A stretch of DNA of 64,000 bases, taken from NCBI GenBank assembly GCA_016200915.1, contig JACQDV010000032.1:25084-89083 (forward strand). The letters run 5' to 3'. This DNA comes from Sphingobacteriales bacterium. GTDB taxonomy: Bacteria > Bacteroidota > Bacteroidia > Chitinophagales > Chitinophagaceae. The notes beneath the pieces were generated by a model, which ran no database searches, had not been told where the DNA came from, and worked only from the letters and a program-made list of their open reading frames with translations. Below are positions 1-9,088 of the stretch, piece by piece (the stretch's first letter is position 1; every line of letters begins with the position of its first letter). Made by a program: the position numbers and the translations under genes.

Positions 1-41
1 TTTTTCTTTTAACGAAGTGTTGGAAAATTTTTGAAATTCAA

Positions 42-2489
42 TCACCTGATCAATGCCACTGTCCCTTTCTTTTTTACCGGTGCACCGGTGTAAGTTGTTG
101 CACTTACTACCCATGCATAAACTCCGCCAGGCTGTTCTCTCCCTTTTAATGTGCCATCCCATCCGGAGTTTTCTGAGCCATCTGATGAATAAACCAGTTG
201 ACCGTAACGATTATATACTTTGAAGTAGTTGATCTTTGATATGCCCACAGGTATCGGTCTGAAAAAATCATTCACATTATCATTATTGGGCGTAAAGGCA
301 TTAGGCACAAAAACATCCGGTCCTGTTTTAAATACTCTGACTTTTATAGAACTGTTTTCAGAACAGCCAGAAACAAGATCAGTAACTTTAACCTGATAAA
401 TTATTTCATCAATTGCAGCATTTAATAATGCAATTGGATTTTGAATGGATGTATTAGATAAACCTGTTGATGGTGTCCACAAATATCCCAGACCCGAAGA
501 TATATTTGATTGTACATTCAGTTGTAATGGCTGTCCAACAACAATAAATGTATCATTACCTGCAAATGGATTAATGGGTGGTCTTACTTCTACATTGAAT
601 GTATCAGTCCATGCATTAGGACAACCGTTATTCAAAATGCTTATTGGATAATTAGTAGTAAATAAAGGAGAAGCCGAAGCAGTGAACGTATGTGGTAGCG
701 ATGGAACTTTATTATTATTTGGATCAACTAAAGCATCTACATTGCCCCATTGATAGCTGGTGCCTGTTTGAATAGTAGTGGTAAGACTGGCAGTACCACC
801 ATAACATATAAGCGTATCTTTTGGTGTAATGAATGCTTTTGGAAAATTTGCATTGACCAATGTAACTTTTGCTGCGCTGCTGGTATCTGCAGGACAAACA
901 CCCACTTTTACAATGGCACGATAATATCTTGACCCAACAGTTTGTATGGTTGTATTAAGTGTGGGCGATACAACGGCCGGATTATAACTATTCCATAAAG
1001 ATCCATTGTCCGACCATTGCCAGTTAATAACATCACCGGCATTGCCCGTTAATGACAATTCAGTATTTTGATTTTGCCCAAGACAAATTGCTTTATCTGC
1101 CGGTAATACCTGGCCTCCAATACTTTTTTCATACACTTTAATGACTGCTGCTGTACTGGTATCTGCACTGCAAGCCTGGCCGTTTTGTACTATCGCTTTA
1201 TATTGAGTGGTAGTAGTTAAGTTAATGGCATTATAAGTGTTATTATTAGCATTACCAATATCAGTCCAGCCTGATCCATTGTTGGTGGAGGCTATCCATT
1301 TTATTACGCTTCCCTGGTTATTTTTTAAATTTAGTGTGGTACTGTTATTACCTGTACATACGGAAACATCAGCCAATACATTTCCCGGTAGGGTAGGTGG
1401 CAGCAGTGTTACATTCAATAGTGCATCGAGCTTTGTACAACCATTATCGGCAGTTACCGAAATTTGTCCGCCTGTATTTCCTGGTTTTACGGTTATAATG
1501 TTGGTATTGGCACCCGACGTAATTTGCCATCCGTTGGGAACAGTCCATGTATAGGTACCATTACCAAGTGTTGGAATAGAATAGGTAGATGGAGTATTAA
1601 CGCAACCGGGGCTGGGGCCGGTAATTTTGGGGCCACCACAGTCGTTGCGAAAAGCAATATAGGCATAAGCAAAGTGTCCTCCTGGTAAACAGTTATCTGC
1701 CTCGTAAGTTATAGTTACTGTTTGCCCACGATATTGAGCCAGGTTAAACATTACTTCTGTCCATCCTTTTGTCCACACTCTTATAAGTGATTCGTTAGGC
1801 CGGTTATTATTATTGGGTGATGGTACATTACTTAATGTAAATCCCTGCTGGGCTGCGATAGTTTGGTCAACTTCATAAATGGAATCAAGTCTTCCGCCAT
1901 TGTTATTAACGATGCCGGTAAAGGTGGTAGGTAAATTATAAGTGGCGCTGGCACAGGCAATCTTTCCGGTGGGCGACATAACTGTTGCGTTAAAAATTGG
2001 CTGGCTACTGGTTGTATGACTTCCGTTTTCCAATACCATTGCATAGGCATAAGTAATAATGTAAGGATCGGTAGGTAAACCGGGAGGGACATCAATTGAA
2101 TATTCAATTTTTCTTACATAACCACTATTTCCGCCACCACCGTTAGAAACTAATGTGGAACCAAGTGTAACCGAGTATTGATAATTATATCCGTTAAGCG
2201 TTGGGATTGTTTCAAAAGAACCGAAACGGTCAAAACTATTGGCCGTATTTACCGTAACCGCCGGGACCGCATGATTAAATTCATCAATAGTTACAGCGCC
2301 GGTTGTACCAGTGGGAGCATTGATATTAGCCGGATAAACAATCTGGTAAGGCGGACTGAAAACAAAACTACCTGTTGAAGCTGTCCAGTGCGAAAGATCG
2401 CCAGTTGAAAAATTGATATTGGGAGGGCACTGAGCTTTGAGTAAAGCTGAATGAAACAAAACCAAACCTGGAATACAAATCCACTTCAT
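42..2489 (-). CDS. T9SS type B cargo protein with gliding-motility-associated C-terminal domain
   Basis: An 815-residue exported protein. The N-terminus has a signal peptide ending near Lys-Ala-Gln at about residue 20. The middle (about 280-720) is a run of Thr/Asn/Ser-rich Ig-like or PKD-like beta modules. The last 90 residues hold the motif PNAFTPNNDNVNDFF, then VYNRYGQLVY, GWDG and a final basic VALIR tail, which is the classic C-terminal sorting domain read by the type IX secretion system in Bacteroidota. It is probably released to the cell surface or medium as an adhesin-like protein. No enzymatic domain is visible, so its ligand is unknown. It resembles the protein at 53738-55807 only in the C-terminal domain. 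Confidence 0.85.
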   Translation of the reverse strand: MKWICIPGLVLFHSALLKAQCPPNINFSTGDLSHWTASTGSFVFSPPYQIVYPANINAPTGTTGAVTIDEFNHAVPAVTVNTANSFDRFGSFETIPTLNGYNYQYSVTLGSTLVSNGGGGNSGYVRKIEYSIDVPPGLPTDPYIITYAYAMVLENGSHTTSSQPIFNATVMSPTGKIACASATYNLPTTFTGIVNNNGGRLDSIYEVDQTIAAQQGFTLSNVPSPNNNNRPNESLIRVWTKGWTEVMFNLAQYRGQTVTITYEADNCLPGGHFAYAYIAFRNDCGGPKITGPSPGCVNTPSTYSIPTLGNGTYTWTVPNGWQITSGANTNIITVKPGNTGGQISVTADNGCTKLDALLNVTLLPPTLPGNVLADVSVCTGNNSTTLNLKNNQGSVIKWIASTNNGSGWTDIGNANNNTYNAINLTTTTQYKAIVQNGQACSADTSTAAVIKVYEKSIGGQVLPADKAICLGQNQNTELSLTGNAGDVINWQWSDNGSLWNSYNPAVVSPTLNTTIQTVGSRYYRAIVKVGVCPADTSSAAKVTLVNANFPKAFITPKDTLICYGGTASLTTTIQTGTSYQWGNVDALVDPNNNKVPSLPHTFTASASPLFTTNYPISILNNGCPNAWTDTFNVEVRPPINPFAGNDTFIVVGQPLQLNVQSNISSGLGYLWTPSTGLSNTSIQNPIALLNAAIDEIIYQVKVTDLVSGCSENSSIKVRVFKTGPDVFVPNAFTPNNDNVNDFFRPIPVGISKINYFKVYNRYGQLVYSSDGSENSGWDGTLKGREQPGGVYAWVVSATTYTGAPVKKKGTVALIR

Positions 2490-2616
2490 TAAAGGTCAAT
2501 TAAGGTGTCAAAAGGATATGAAGAGGAGAGACCTAAATTTACTGAAACGCTGTCTAAATAATGTCTTTTGTTTTACCAGGCGGGAATTTTAACTGTTTGA
2601 ATAAGAAGACAGGTAT

Positions 2617-3441
2617 TTAGCACTCAAGAAATGCAGCCAAAGCCTTATTAGCTTTATTAGTTTCTTCCCACATACCCATATGGGCACTTTGCTCAAGAAT
2701 GGTTACATAAGTGATAGCTGGTAAATGGCATTGTTCCAAACAATCCTTAAGCGGAGCGGCTTTATCTTCTGCGCCGATGATGTGTAAAAAAGGAATAGCT
2801 GTATTTTTTAAGACAGCTGTTCTGTCGGGCCTTGCTATCATGGCTTCATAGTACTGTATAAGTGCTTCAGCAGCGAACAATTTGTTTCGTTCAATTAGTT
2901 CAGTGATTGCTTCAGGATGTTCTTCTGAAAATTTTTTACCAAATAAATTTGGAGTGCTTTGTTTTAAAAAAGCATAAGCTCCATGTTCCTTTATAAATTC
3001 AATTCCTCTTCTGCGGGTTTGAATTTTTTCTTCGCTATCAGCATAAGCAGTTGAATGAAGCAATCCAAACTTATTCAGCAGGTCAGGGTATTTTTCTGCA
3101 AAAGCCAATGTAATATAACCACCCATTGAGTGACCGATCAATGAACAACTGCTGATGTTTTCGGTATCCAATATTGCTTTTATGCAATCAGCCAACCATT
3201 CAATAGATAAATAATTACTGCCAACTGTTCCCGATCCAGATCGGGACCAACTGTCAACTTTTGATAAACCGCTTCCCGGTAAATCAGGAATGATCAGTTG
3301 AAATTTATCTTTTAAAAAATCCACCTGGTATTTCCATACCTCACTATCCTCACCAAAACCATGCACCGGCACAACCGGTTTACCTGAACCAATTACGTTA
3401 TAATAAACAGTTGATTGATGATAATTAATTTGTTTTTGCAT
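2617..3441 (-). CDS. alpha/beta hydrolase
   Basis: A 274-residue cytoplasmic hydrolase of the alpha/beta fold. HGFGE at 27-31 is the oxyanion-hole loop, GHSMGG at 103-108 gives the nucleophile Ser105, GAEDKAAP carries the likely acid residue and SAHMGMWE near the C-terminus the catalytic His. The substrate cannot be told from sequence. Residues about 64-76 (SWSRSGSGTVGSN) are a Ser/Gly-rich stretch encoded by a perfect DNA palindrome (3229-3246) and look like an insertion between the PGSG loop and the next helix. The start overlaps the end of lnt by 17 bases, so the two are probably co-transcribed. Confidence 0.85.
   Translation of the reverse strand: MQKQINYHQSTVYYNVIGSGKPVVPVHGFGEDSEVWKYQVDFLKDKFQLIIPDLPGSGLSKVDSWSRSGSGTVGSNYLSIEWLADCIKAILDTENISSCSLIGHSMGGYITLAFAEKYPDLLNKFGLLHSTAYADSEEKIQTRRRGIEFIKEHGAYAFLKQSTPNLFGKKFSEEHPEAITELIERNKLFAAEALIQYYEAMIARPDRTAVLKNTAIPFLHIIGAEDKAAPLKDCLEQCHLPAITYVTILEQSAHMGMWEETNKANKALAAFLEC
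3229..3246. repeat. 18-bp palindrome with flanking 8-bp direct repeats, inside the hydrolase gene
   Basis: TCCCGATC-CA-GATCGGGA is a perfect palindrome with 8-base arms. It is flanked immediately on both sides by CCAACTGT (3221-3228 and 3247-3254), like a target-site duplication. It lies inside coding sequence. Similar TCCCG...CGGGA palindromes occur at 12316-12332 and 15243-15260. Confidence 0.75.
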
Positions 3442-5068
3442 GATGTTGTTTTTTACGGATCACATCATATATCGTCCAACCCAGCAATAAGGCGGTTAAT
3501 AGTAACATGGCTTTTGAAAGTAAATCGCCCAGCCTTACAAATATAGTAGATGAGTTGCGGTGCTGAACCTGGTATTTGATAGCAGCAGCTTTATTCCATG
3601 GTTGCTGCTCCTGTATGTTGCCATATTCATTAATAACACAAGAGATGCCTGTGTTGGCACTGCGAACAACCCAATGCCCTGTTTCAATAGCTCTCAATCT
3701 TGCATAGTTCATGTGCTGCTGATAACCGGGAGTATTGCCCCACCAGCCATCGTTGGTGATGATAGTAATTACATTGGCTCCGTTACGAACATATTTACTC
3801 ATAAACTCTCCGTAAATACTTTCGTAGCAAATGGCAGGAGCAAGTTTGTAATCCGAATTCGGAACATTGATAACTGTTCTTTCATTTTGCCGGGTGTATC
3901 CGGCAGTAGTACCACCAAATTTTTCGAACCAATCATCTAAAAAATGTAAGAACCATGGTAGTGTTTCCACACCGGGCACTAACATTGATTTATGATAGAA
4001 CTGAAGCGGACCGGATGAATCCAGCAGGGCAGAGCCGTTGTAGGATTCGTAGAAAAAATTAGTACCGGCTATTGGCCTGGCATTCACCGATGTTTTATGG
4101 TCAAATACATGATAGCTTTCAATACCAGTAAACAACTTAACCTGCGGGTGTAGTTTTAGAAAAACCCATAACGGATTAAGAAAGAAATTTTCTTTCATTT
4201 TATTTTCTTCTATAGCGTTCTCCATGTAAAGCGCCGTTTCGGGCCATATAACAACTCTTGTATTACTGTCAATTTTTTCTTCACTCAGGTGAATGAGTTT
4301 GGTAAGTTGCGCATCAAAACTGCCGGTAGATATTTTTTCATACGGATCAATGTTTGGCTGAACAATCACCATATTTTCCGTTGGAGGTGCAACAGCCATA
4401 TGAATACTCAGTACTAATGAAAGCAGCACCGGCAAAACAACTACTAACAACGAAAGAAGAATTTTCTTCCATTGCAATTGATATGTTTTGTTTTCACTAG
4501 TATAAAAACTTTTGAATAATAAAATATTGATCACCATCACCCATAATGAGCCACCACTACTACCGGTTAATGAATACCATTGTACCCATTCAGTATGCGT
4601 AGCAAATACATTGCCGAGTGTTAACCAGGGCCAGCTTAATCCCCAATCCTGTAAGTGAATGTATTCAAACGTTAGCCAGTATATAACAAGCGAAAAATAA
4701 CCAATGCGGTTTCCGAATCTTCTTTTAGTACTGAAAAATCCAAGCCACGGAATAGTCATTAATAAACTATTGGCAAGTATAGCACCTGCCGCTCCCGGCG
4801 CCGAAGCATTCCATATCCACCAGGTGGTACTTATGTTCCATATAAATAAGGTGAGATAGGTATAAAAGAAAAACTTCAGCTTGGATTTGCTTTGTTGTTC
4901 AATGATGAGTAACGGGATCCATGCAATAAAGATCAATAAAGTTAAAGGCGACATTGGCCAGGCCGCAAATAATAATAAACCTGACAGGATTGACAGTAAA
5001 AATGGATGTATTTTTTTCAAGCAAAAATCTTTGTGTAAATATAAAGCATTCAGAAGTTGATGATACAA
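3425..5068 (-). CDS. lnt: Apolipoprotein N-acyltransferase
   Basis: Lnt transfers the third acyl chain from phospholipid to the N-terminal Cys of lipoproteins in the inner membrane. The 547-residue protein has about six hydrophobic helices over residues 20-230, then a nitrilase-type domain with the expected triad Glu277 (in WPETALY), Lys360 (in YHKSMLVPG) and Cys414 (in AICYESIYG), and a C-terminal membrane helix near 515. Length fits the family. The first possible start is a TTG at 5068; a second TTG at 5020, just before Lys-Lys-Ile-His-Pro, gives a more usual N-terminus, so the exact start is open. It lies 7 bases after the small gene upstream and overlaps the hydrolase gene downstream. Confidence 0.93.
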   Translation of the reverse strand: MYHQLLNALYLHKDFCLKKIHPFLLSILSGLLLFAAWPMSPLTLLIFIAWIPLLIIEQQSKSKLKFFFYTYLTLFIWNISTTWWIWNASAPGAAGAILANSLLMTIPWLGFFSTKRRFGNRIGYFSLVIYWLTFEYIHLQDWGLSWPWLTLGNVFATHTEWVQWYSLTGSSGGSLWVMVINILLFKSFYTSENKTYQLQWKKILLSLLVVVLPVLLSLVLSIHMAVAPPTENMVIVQPNIDPYEKISTGSFDAQLTKLIHLSEEKIDSNTRVVIWPETALYMENAIEENKMKENFFLNPLWVFLKLHPQVKLFTGIESYHVFDHKTSVNARPIAGTNFFYESYNGSALLDSSGPLQFYHKSMLVPGVETLPWFLHFLDDWFEKFGGTTAGYTRQNERTVINVPNSDYKLAPAICYESIYGEFMSKYVRNGANVITIITNDGWWGNTPGYQQHMNYARLRAIETGHWVVRSANTGISCVINEYGNIQEQQPWNKAAAIKYQVQHRNSSTIFVRLGDLLSKAMLLLTALLLGWTIYDVIRKKQHHAKTN

Positions 5069-5075
5069 TATTAAA

Positions 5076-5501
5076 CTACTTCAGCAGTTTATTAAATTTC
5101 TCCAGTTCAGTTATTTCAGCAGGAGTGATGGTTTCGTTGTTGTCGTACCTGGCTTTTAAAAACAATACTCTTTTATGTTGCGGGTATTTAGTAAGAATAG
5201 CATGGATGAGTGTACCGGCTGTTTCGTCTTTGGTATATAAAGGGGTGTTTTCAGGCAGATCAGATTTATATTTCATGGGTTTTTTTAAGATCACTGCTTC
5301 CAATGTGGCTAACTTATGTGGAGCAATACTTTTCACTTTACTGGCTTTGCCATATAAACCCTGCAATTGTTTCTTACTCAACCCACCTCTTTCCTGGTAT
5401 TGAAAAGTGAGACTCTTAATAAACTCCGATTCAGGATAGGCAACGCCTGTCGCTTTCAGTATATCCATTATAACATCTACCTCTGGTTTTTTTCTTTGCA
5501 T
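5076..5501 (-). CDS. Conserved hypothetical protein, 141 aa
   Basis: I do not recognise a named domain. The protein is soluble, rich in Lys and predicted helical, with no signal peptide or membrane segment. The segment RGGLSKKQLQGLYGKA looks like a helix-turn-helix or DNA/RNA-contacting element, but that is only an impression. It starts one base after the stop codon of the OsmC gene and ends 7 bases before lnt, so it is embedded in a co-directional cluster, which supports it being a real gene. Confidence 0.7.
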   Translation of the reverse strand: MQRKKPEVDVIMDILKATGVAYPESEFIKSLTFQYQERGGLSKKQLQGLYGKASKVKSIAPHKLATLEAVILKKPMKYKSDLPENTPLYTKDETAGTLIHAILTKYPQHKRVLFLKARYDNNETITPAEITELEKFNKLLK

Positions 5502-5502
5502 T

Positions 5503-5913
5503 TTACATGGTGTTATTAGAGAGTAAAGTTACTGTTGCTCCTTTTCTTAATGTATTATGAATTTCGGCAACTGTATCGGTATGCTTTATTAAGTCTTCCA
5601 ATATATCGCAGCTGACAGAAGAGGTAATATGTACTTTGTATTGAATATTCTTTCCTGCTTCACCAGGCCATCCAAACTCACTTTCACATATTACTTCCAC
5701 TGCATCAACAGGAATATCTTGTTTTGCAGCTTCCCGGTAAATATCGTTGCAATAACAGGTGGCTAAGGCCAGCATCAGTAATTCACTGCCATTAATGGAA
5801 GAACCCTTACCAACAGCGTTAGGCGCTATGCTTATTTCCTTTGCTGAGCCATCTGTACCGACAGTTACCCGGTGCAGACCGGCACTATTTATTACTCTTG
5901 CGGCAATTTTCAT
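5503..5913 (-). CDS. OsmC family peroxiredoxin-like protein
   Basis: A 136-residue protein of the OsmC/Ohr fold, whose members reduce organic hydroperoxides through a pair of cysteines. The characteristic central helix LALATCYCNDIYREA carries the candidate reactive Cys, and a second Cys sits in the strand EVICESEFGWPGEAG. The sequence is closer to the general OsmC/YhfA-like group than to Ohr, so peroxidase activity is inferred rather than shown. It is the first gene of the run OsmC - unknown - lnt - hydrolase and lies 12 bases downstream of the CPBP gene. Confidence 0.8.
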   Translation of the reverse strand: MKIAARVINSAGLHRVTVGTDGSAKEISIAPNAVGKGSSINGSELLMLALATCYCNDIYREAAKQDIPVDAVEVICESEFGWPGEAGKNIQYKVHITSSVSCDILEDLIKHTDTVAEIHNTLRKGATVTLLSNNTM

Positions 5914-5925
5914 ATTTGATATGTT

Positions 5926-6828
5926 TTATGAAGAAGAGGATATTAATGCGCTGGCTTTTAATTTCTTCTCATACACATATGCCTGTACAAGCGTAGCAAT
6001 AATCACCAGTACAGAAGCAACAATACTTCCTTCAAAACCGAATTTACCACCGGTTATTATTTCATTGCCATTTATCTCTAATTGAAAAACACTTTGAAAG
6101 TTCAGACCGCTTACTTCATACCCAACAATTGGCCCCTGTAAAAAGTTCCAGGCAAAATGAAAGACAACAGCATACCACAAGTTTTGTGTATAAATATAAT
6201 TGATGCCCAAAATAAATCCCGCCAGGATGATGTTGATAAAAGCTATCCAGCTGAAATTAGGATTAGTGGCATGTGCAATACCAAAGATAGCTGCAGATAT
6301 TGCTAACGCAGCATAACGGCTGGTGGATTGCATCAGGTTATTCAATATATAACCTCTGAAAACCATTTCTTCAGCAACGGCAACAAAAACCATAATGCCC
6401 AGCGAAATAAAAAGATCCTGTCCATTGATGATCCAACCGGTAAACCGTAAATACTTAAAAGCAATAAGAATAAATGTTCCAATACCAATAATGGCTACTG
6501 CCGCACACAAACCAATTAACGCATGTGATACATGATTCTTCAAATCCCAGCCCAAACTAAAAACAGTTTTCTTGTCAATAAACTTCCGGAAAAGAAATAC
6601 GAACAGCACACCGATGACAAAATTGTACAGCACAATAAACAGGATGGGCATAATGCTGTCCTGTTTATTTAATTGCTCCAGTGCATCCTGCATATTACCG
6701 GCAACATTGGTTGCCATCATCAGCAATAAAATTAAAAAGGAGCCTGCCAGTAGTACAGCAAAATAGAGCACACAAAAAACCAGCACTCTTGTCCAGCCCT
6801 TTTTTATTAATGGTTCAGTTGGGTTCAT
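5926..6828 (-). CDS. CPBP family intramembrane metalloprotease
   Basis: A 300-residue polytopic inner-membrane protein with about eight hydrophobic helices. It carries the CPBP (CAAX protease / bacteriocin-processing, Abi) signature: Glu153-Glu154-x3-Arg158 in AEEMVFRGY, a following conserved helix with GIAHATN, and FHFAWN further on, which supply the metal-binding Glu and His residues. Substrate unknown; homologues act in membrane protein turnover or self-immunity to peptides. The reading frame starts with ATG and heads the minus-strand cluster; the divergent pepT gene starts 71 bases away. Confidence 0.85.
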   Translation of the reverse strand: MNPTEPLIKKGWTRVLVFCVLYFAVLLAGSFLILLLMMATNVAGNMQDALEQLNKQDSIMPILFIVLYNFVIGVLFVFLFRKFIDKKTVFSLGWDLKNHVSHALIGLCAAVAIIGIGTFILIAFKYLRFTGWIINGQDLFISLGIMVFVAVAEEMVFRGYILNNLMQSTSRYAALAISAAIFGIAHATNPNFSWIAFINIILAGFILGINYIYTQNLWYAVVFHFAWNFLQGPIVGYEVSGLNFQSVFQLEINGNEIITGGKFGFEGSIVASVLVIIATLVQAYVYEKKLKASALISSSS

Positions 6829-6899
6829 ACAACCAAATTAAATTAAGTTTTGGTAAGTTGATAAAGATTATAAAAGTTTGTGCTCCTAAATAATTAGTC

Positions 6900-8153
6900 A
6901 TGTTTATACAGGTAAATGAGAACCAACTGGCGGAACGTTTTATGCGGTATGTGAAAGTGGATACGCAAAGTGATCCGCTAAGTAATACTTATCCCACTAC
7001 CGCAAAACAAAAAGACCTTTCCCGCATGCTGGTGCAGGAATTACACGGTATGGGTATAAGTGATGCACACCTCGATGAACATGGATATGTATATGCCACC
7101 ATTGCTGCCAATACGCAAAAGAAAAATGTACCGGTGATCTGCTATTGTGCTCATGTGGATACAGCTCCTGATTGCAGTGGTACCAATGTTAAACCAATCC
7201 TGCATAAAAACTATAATGGAGCAGCTATTGTGTTGCCAGATGATTCAACACAAGTATTAACTATTGCTGCATATCCTTATTTAAAAAATCATATAGGCTC
7301 AGATATTATTACTGCCAGCGGAAAAACATTACTCGGCAGTGATGATAAAGCCGGTGTGGCAGAGATAATGGAGTTTGCTTATTATGTAATGACGCATCCT
7401 GAAATCAATCATGGAGAAATAAAATTATTGTTTACGCCTGATGAAGAAGTGGGCAAAGGAACAGCCAATGTTGATCTCAAAAAATTAGGAGCACAGTATG
7501 GTTATACCTTAGATGGTGGTGAAGCCGGTGATTTGGAAGATGAAACTTTTAGTGCAGATGCTGCTCATATCATTGTAAACGGAGTGATCTCACATCCAGG
7601 TTATGCAAAAGGAAAGATGGTGAATGCATTAAAGATAGCAGGAGAGATAGTGGCAGCATTACCAAAAAATGAATGGTGCCCCGAAGCAACAGAAAAGAAA
7701 GAGGGCTTTGTTCACCCGGTGAGAGTAGATGGTATGGCAGAAAGAGCAACGATTGAATTTATTGTCCGTGATTTTGATACAGCTATGTTAGCACAACATG
7801 AAGCAAGACTAAAATCCATTGCAGAAAAAGTATTGAGCAATTATCCCAACTGCAGTATGGAATTTCACGTGTATGAACAATACCGCAATATGAAAGAGAT
7901 ACTGGATAAAAATCCGCATGTGGTGAACAATGCAGAAGAAGCCATCAAACGGGCAGGCTTATCTGTAAGAAAAGAAGCTATTCGTGGAGGCACTGATGGC
8001 AGCCGCTTAAGCTTTATGGGATTACCCTGTCCTAATTTATTTGCCGGTGAACAAGCCATTCACTCTAAATTAGAATGGATAGGAGTGAAGGACATGGTAA
8101 AAGCAGTAGAAACACTTTTGCATCTGTCAATGATATGGGAGGAGAAGTTGTGA
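6900..8153 (+). CDS. pepT: Peptidase T (tripeptide aminopeptidase)
   Basis: A cytoplasmic M20-family zinc peptidase that removes the N-terminal residue of tripeptides. The 417-residue length is typical. Metal and catalytic motifs are present: CAHVDTAPD with His85 and Asp87, LGSDDKAG around Asp148-Asp149, and TPDEEVGKG with Glu182-Glu183; a dimerisation/lid domain follows in the middle (about 210-330). The stop codon lies inside a low-complexity tract of GTGAGTGG-like repeats that continues into the gap downstream, so the last residues may reflect repeat sequence. Confidence 0.93.
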   Translation: MFIQVNENQLAERFMRYVKVDTQSDPLSNTYPTTAKQKDLSRMLVQELHGMGISDAHLDEHGYVYATIAANTQKKNVPVICYCAHVDTAPDCSGTNVKPILHKNYNGAAIVLPDDSTQVLTIAAYPYLKNHIGSDIITASGKTLLGSDDKAGVAEIMEFAYYVMTHPEINHGEIKLLFTPDEEVGKGTANVDLKKLGAQYGYTLDGGEAGDLEDETFSADAAHIIVNGVISHPGYAKGKMVNALKIAGEIVAALPKNEWCPEATEKKEGFVHPVRVDGMAERATIEFIVRDFDTAMLAQHEARLKSIAEKVLSNYPNCSMEFHVYEQYRNMKEILDKNPHVVNNAEEAIKRAGLSVRKEAIRGGTDGSRLSFMGLPCPNLFAGEQAIHSKLEWIGVKDMVKAVETLLHLSMIWEEKL

Positions 8154-8200
8154 GTGGTGAATCGTGAGTAGTGAGTGGTCAGTAGCGATTTGCTCAATGC
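8154..8200. repeat. Low-complexity GTGAGTGGT-type repeat tract
   Basis: The start of the gap after pepT consists of imperfect copies of a GTGAGTGG / GTGAATCGTGAG / GTAGTGAGTGG pattern. The same kind of tract, in the opposite orientation, forms the in-frame insertion in prmC at 16615-16731. Confidence 0.6.
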
Positions 8201-8256
8201 AATTGGTTACTACAACCTTTCTCATTCCTTATTTTTCATTTCTTATTTCTCATTCT

Positions 8257-8607
8257 TCATGCTTCCTCTTTCCAAATCCTCATATACCAGTAAATGGGAA
8301 AGCCGATGCCACCGGTAAAAAGAAATACCAATACCCATATTACTTTTTCTCCACCTTCCTTCACTCGTTTATTATCCAGCATATGAATGATGAAATAAAT
8401 AAGTGCTGCCAGTTTTAGTACAGCAGCAATGATGGCTATCATAATAAAGGGCCATATGCTACTCCACACAGTAAAAAAATCAGGCTCATTATGATCCCAC
8501 GAAGCAAACTGCGGAATCATTGTGAACACCATTACAATTACAACAAAAGCAAAAAGAATTGGAAGGAAACTAAATATACCTGAAAGTATTTTTGAATTGC
8601 GGCTCAT
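8257..8607 (-). CDS. Small membrane protein with PLDc_N-like domain
   Basis: A 116-residue protein with three hydrophobic helices (about 10-32, 48-72 and 88-108). The C-terminal KVIWVLVFLFTGGIGFPIYW stretch matches the PLDc_N membrane-anchor domain seen in phospholipase D leaders and in many small stand-alone Bacteroidota membrane proteins. It is convergent with pepT. No function can be assigned; the domain itself only suggests membrane localisation. Confidence 0.7.
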   Translation of the reverse strand: MSRNSKILSGIFSFLPILFAFVVIVMVFTMIPQFASWDHNEPDFFTVWSSIWPFIMIAIIAAVLKLAALIYFIIHMLDNKRVKEGGEKVIWVLVFLFTGGIGFPIYWYMRIWKEEA

Positions 8608-8740
8608 GTCTTACTATTTATACTAAAGGTATTTTAAAATTCAGCCATGTATAGCTGATTTTCGTCAACCGTTATTTTTGCTATATCAACTATGCTGTGC
8701 GGCGGGTGAGCGGCAAGCCAGTTTCAAAAGGAAGCAGAAG

Positions 8741-8885
8741 GTGCATTTCAAATTTACCCAATGTCTGACTCTTTTGAATTACGATTAGCAGTCTCTTTAT
8801 CCCCTCCACGGGAGAGGCATTAGTGTTTTAAAATAACAAACTATTTAACAGGGGTGGGTAAGAATGCAAAAAAATTGAAATACTG
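8741..8885 (+). repeat. Short non-coding element, family 1 (copy A)
   Basis: About 145 bp, bounded by GTGCATTTCAAATTT on the left and AAAATTGAAATACTG on the right, which are imperfect inverted repeats of each other. The centre carries a perfect hairpin CCCCTCC-ACG-GGAGGGG followed by a conserved A/T-rich piece and AGGGGTGGGT. Other copies lie at 43129-43272, 45900-46044 and, inverted, 53589-53724. It abuts a different element at 8887. No coding potential is seen. Confidence 0.75.
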
Positions 8886-8886
8886 G

Positions 8887-9023
8887 TAGTGTATCAGTTT
8901 GAATTTTTCACGCAAAGGAATACAAGGAGCAAAGACGCCAGGATTTTTTTGCGGCCTATTTTCTTTGCTTCTTGGCGTGAAATCAGATAATACATCGGGT
9001 AAATTTTGAAACTGATACACTAT
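8887..9023 (+). repeat. Fold-back element, family 2 (copy 1)
   Basis: About 137 bp with terminal inverted repeats TAGTGTATCAGTTT at the left and AAACTGATACACTA at the right, and inner arms TTCACGCAAAGG... and ...CTTCTTGGCGTGAAA that also pair. A second copy with a decayed left end lies at 56853-56975. It begins one base after family-1 copy A, so the gap of about 480 bp between the PLDc_N gene and the SPFH gene is largely filled by two unrelated repeat elements. Confidence 0.75.
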
Positions 9024-9088
9024 CGAAATACTACTAAACAGCGTCACTTCCTTTTTTCTTACTACATTAGCTGCTTAATTTATTGTTT

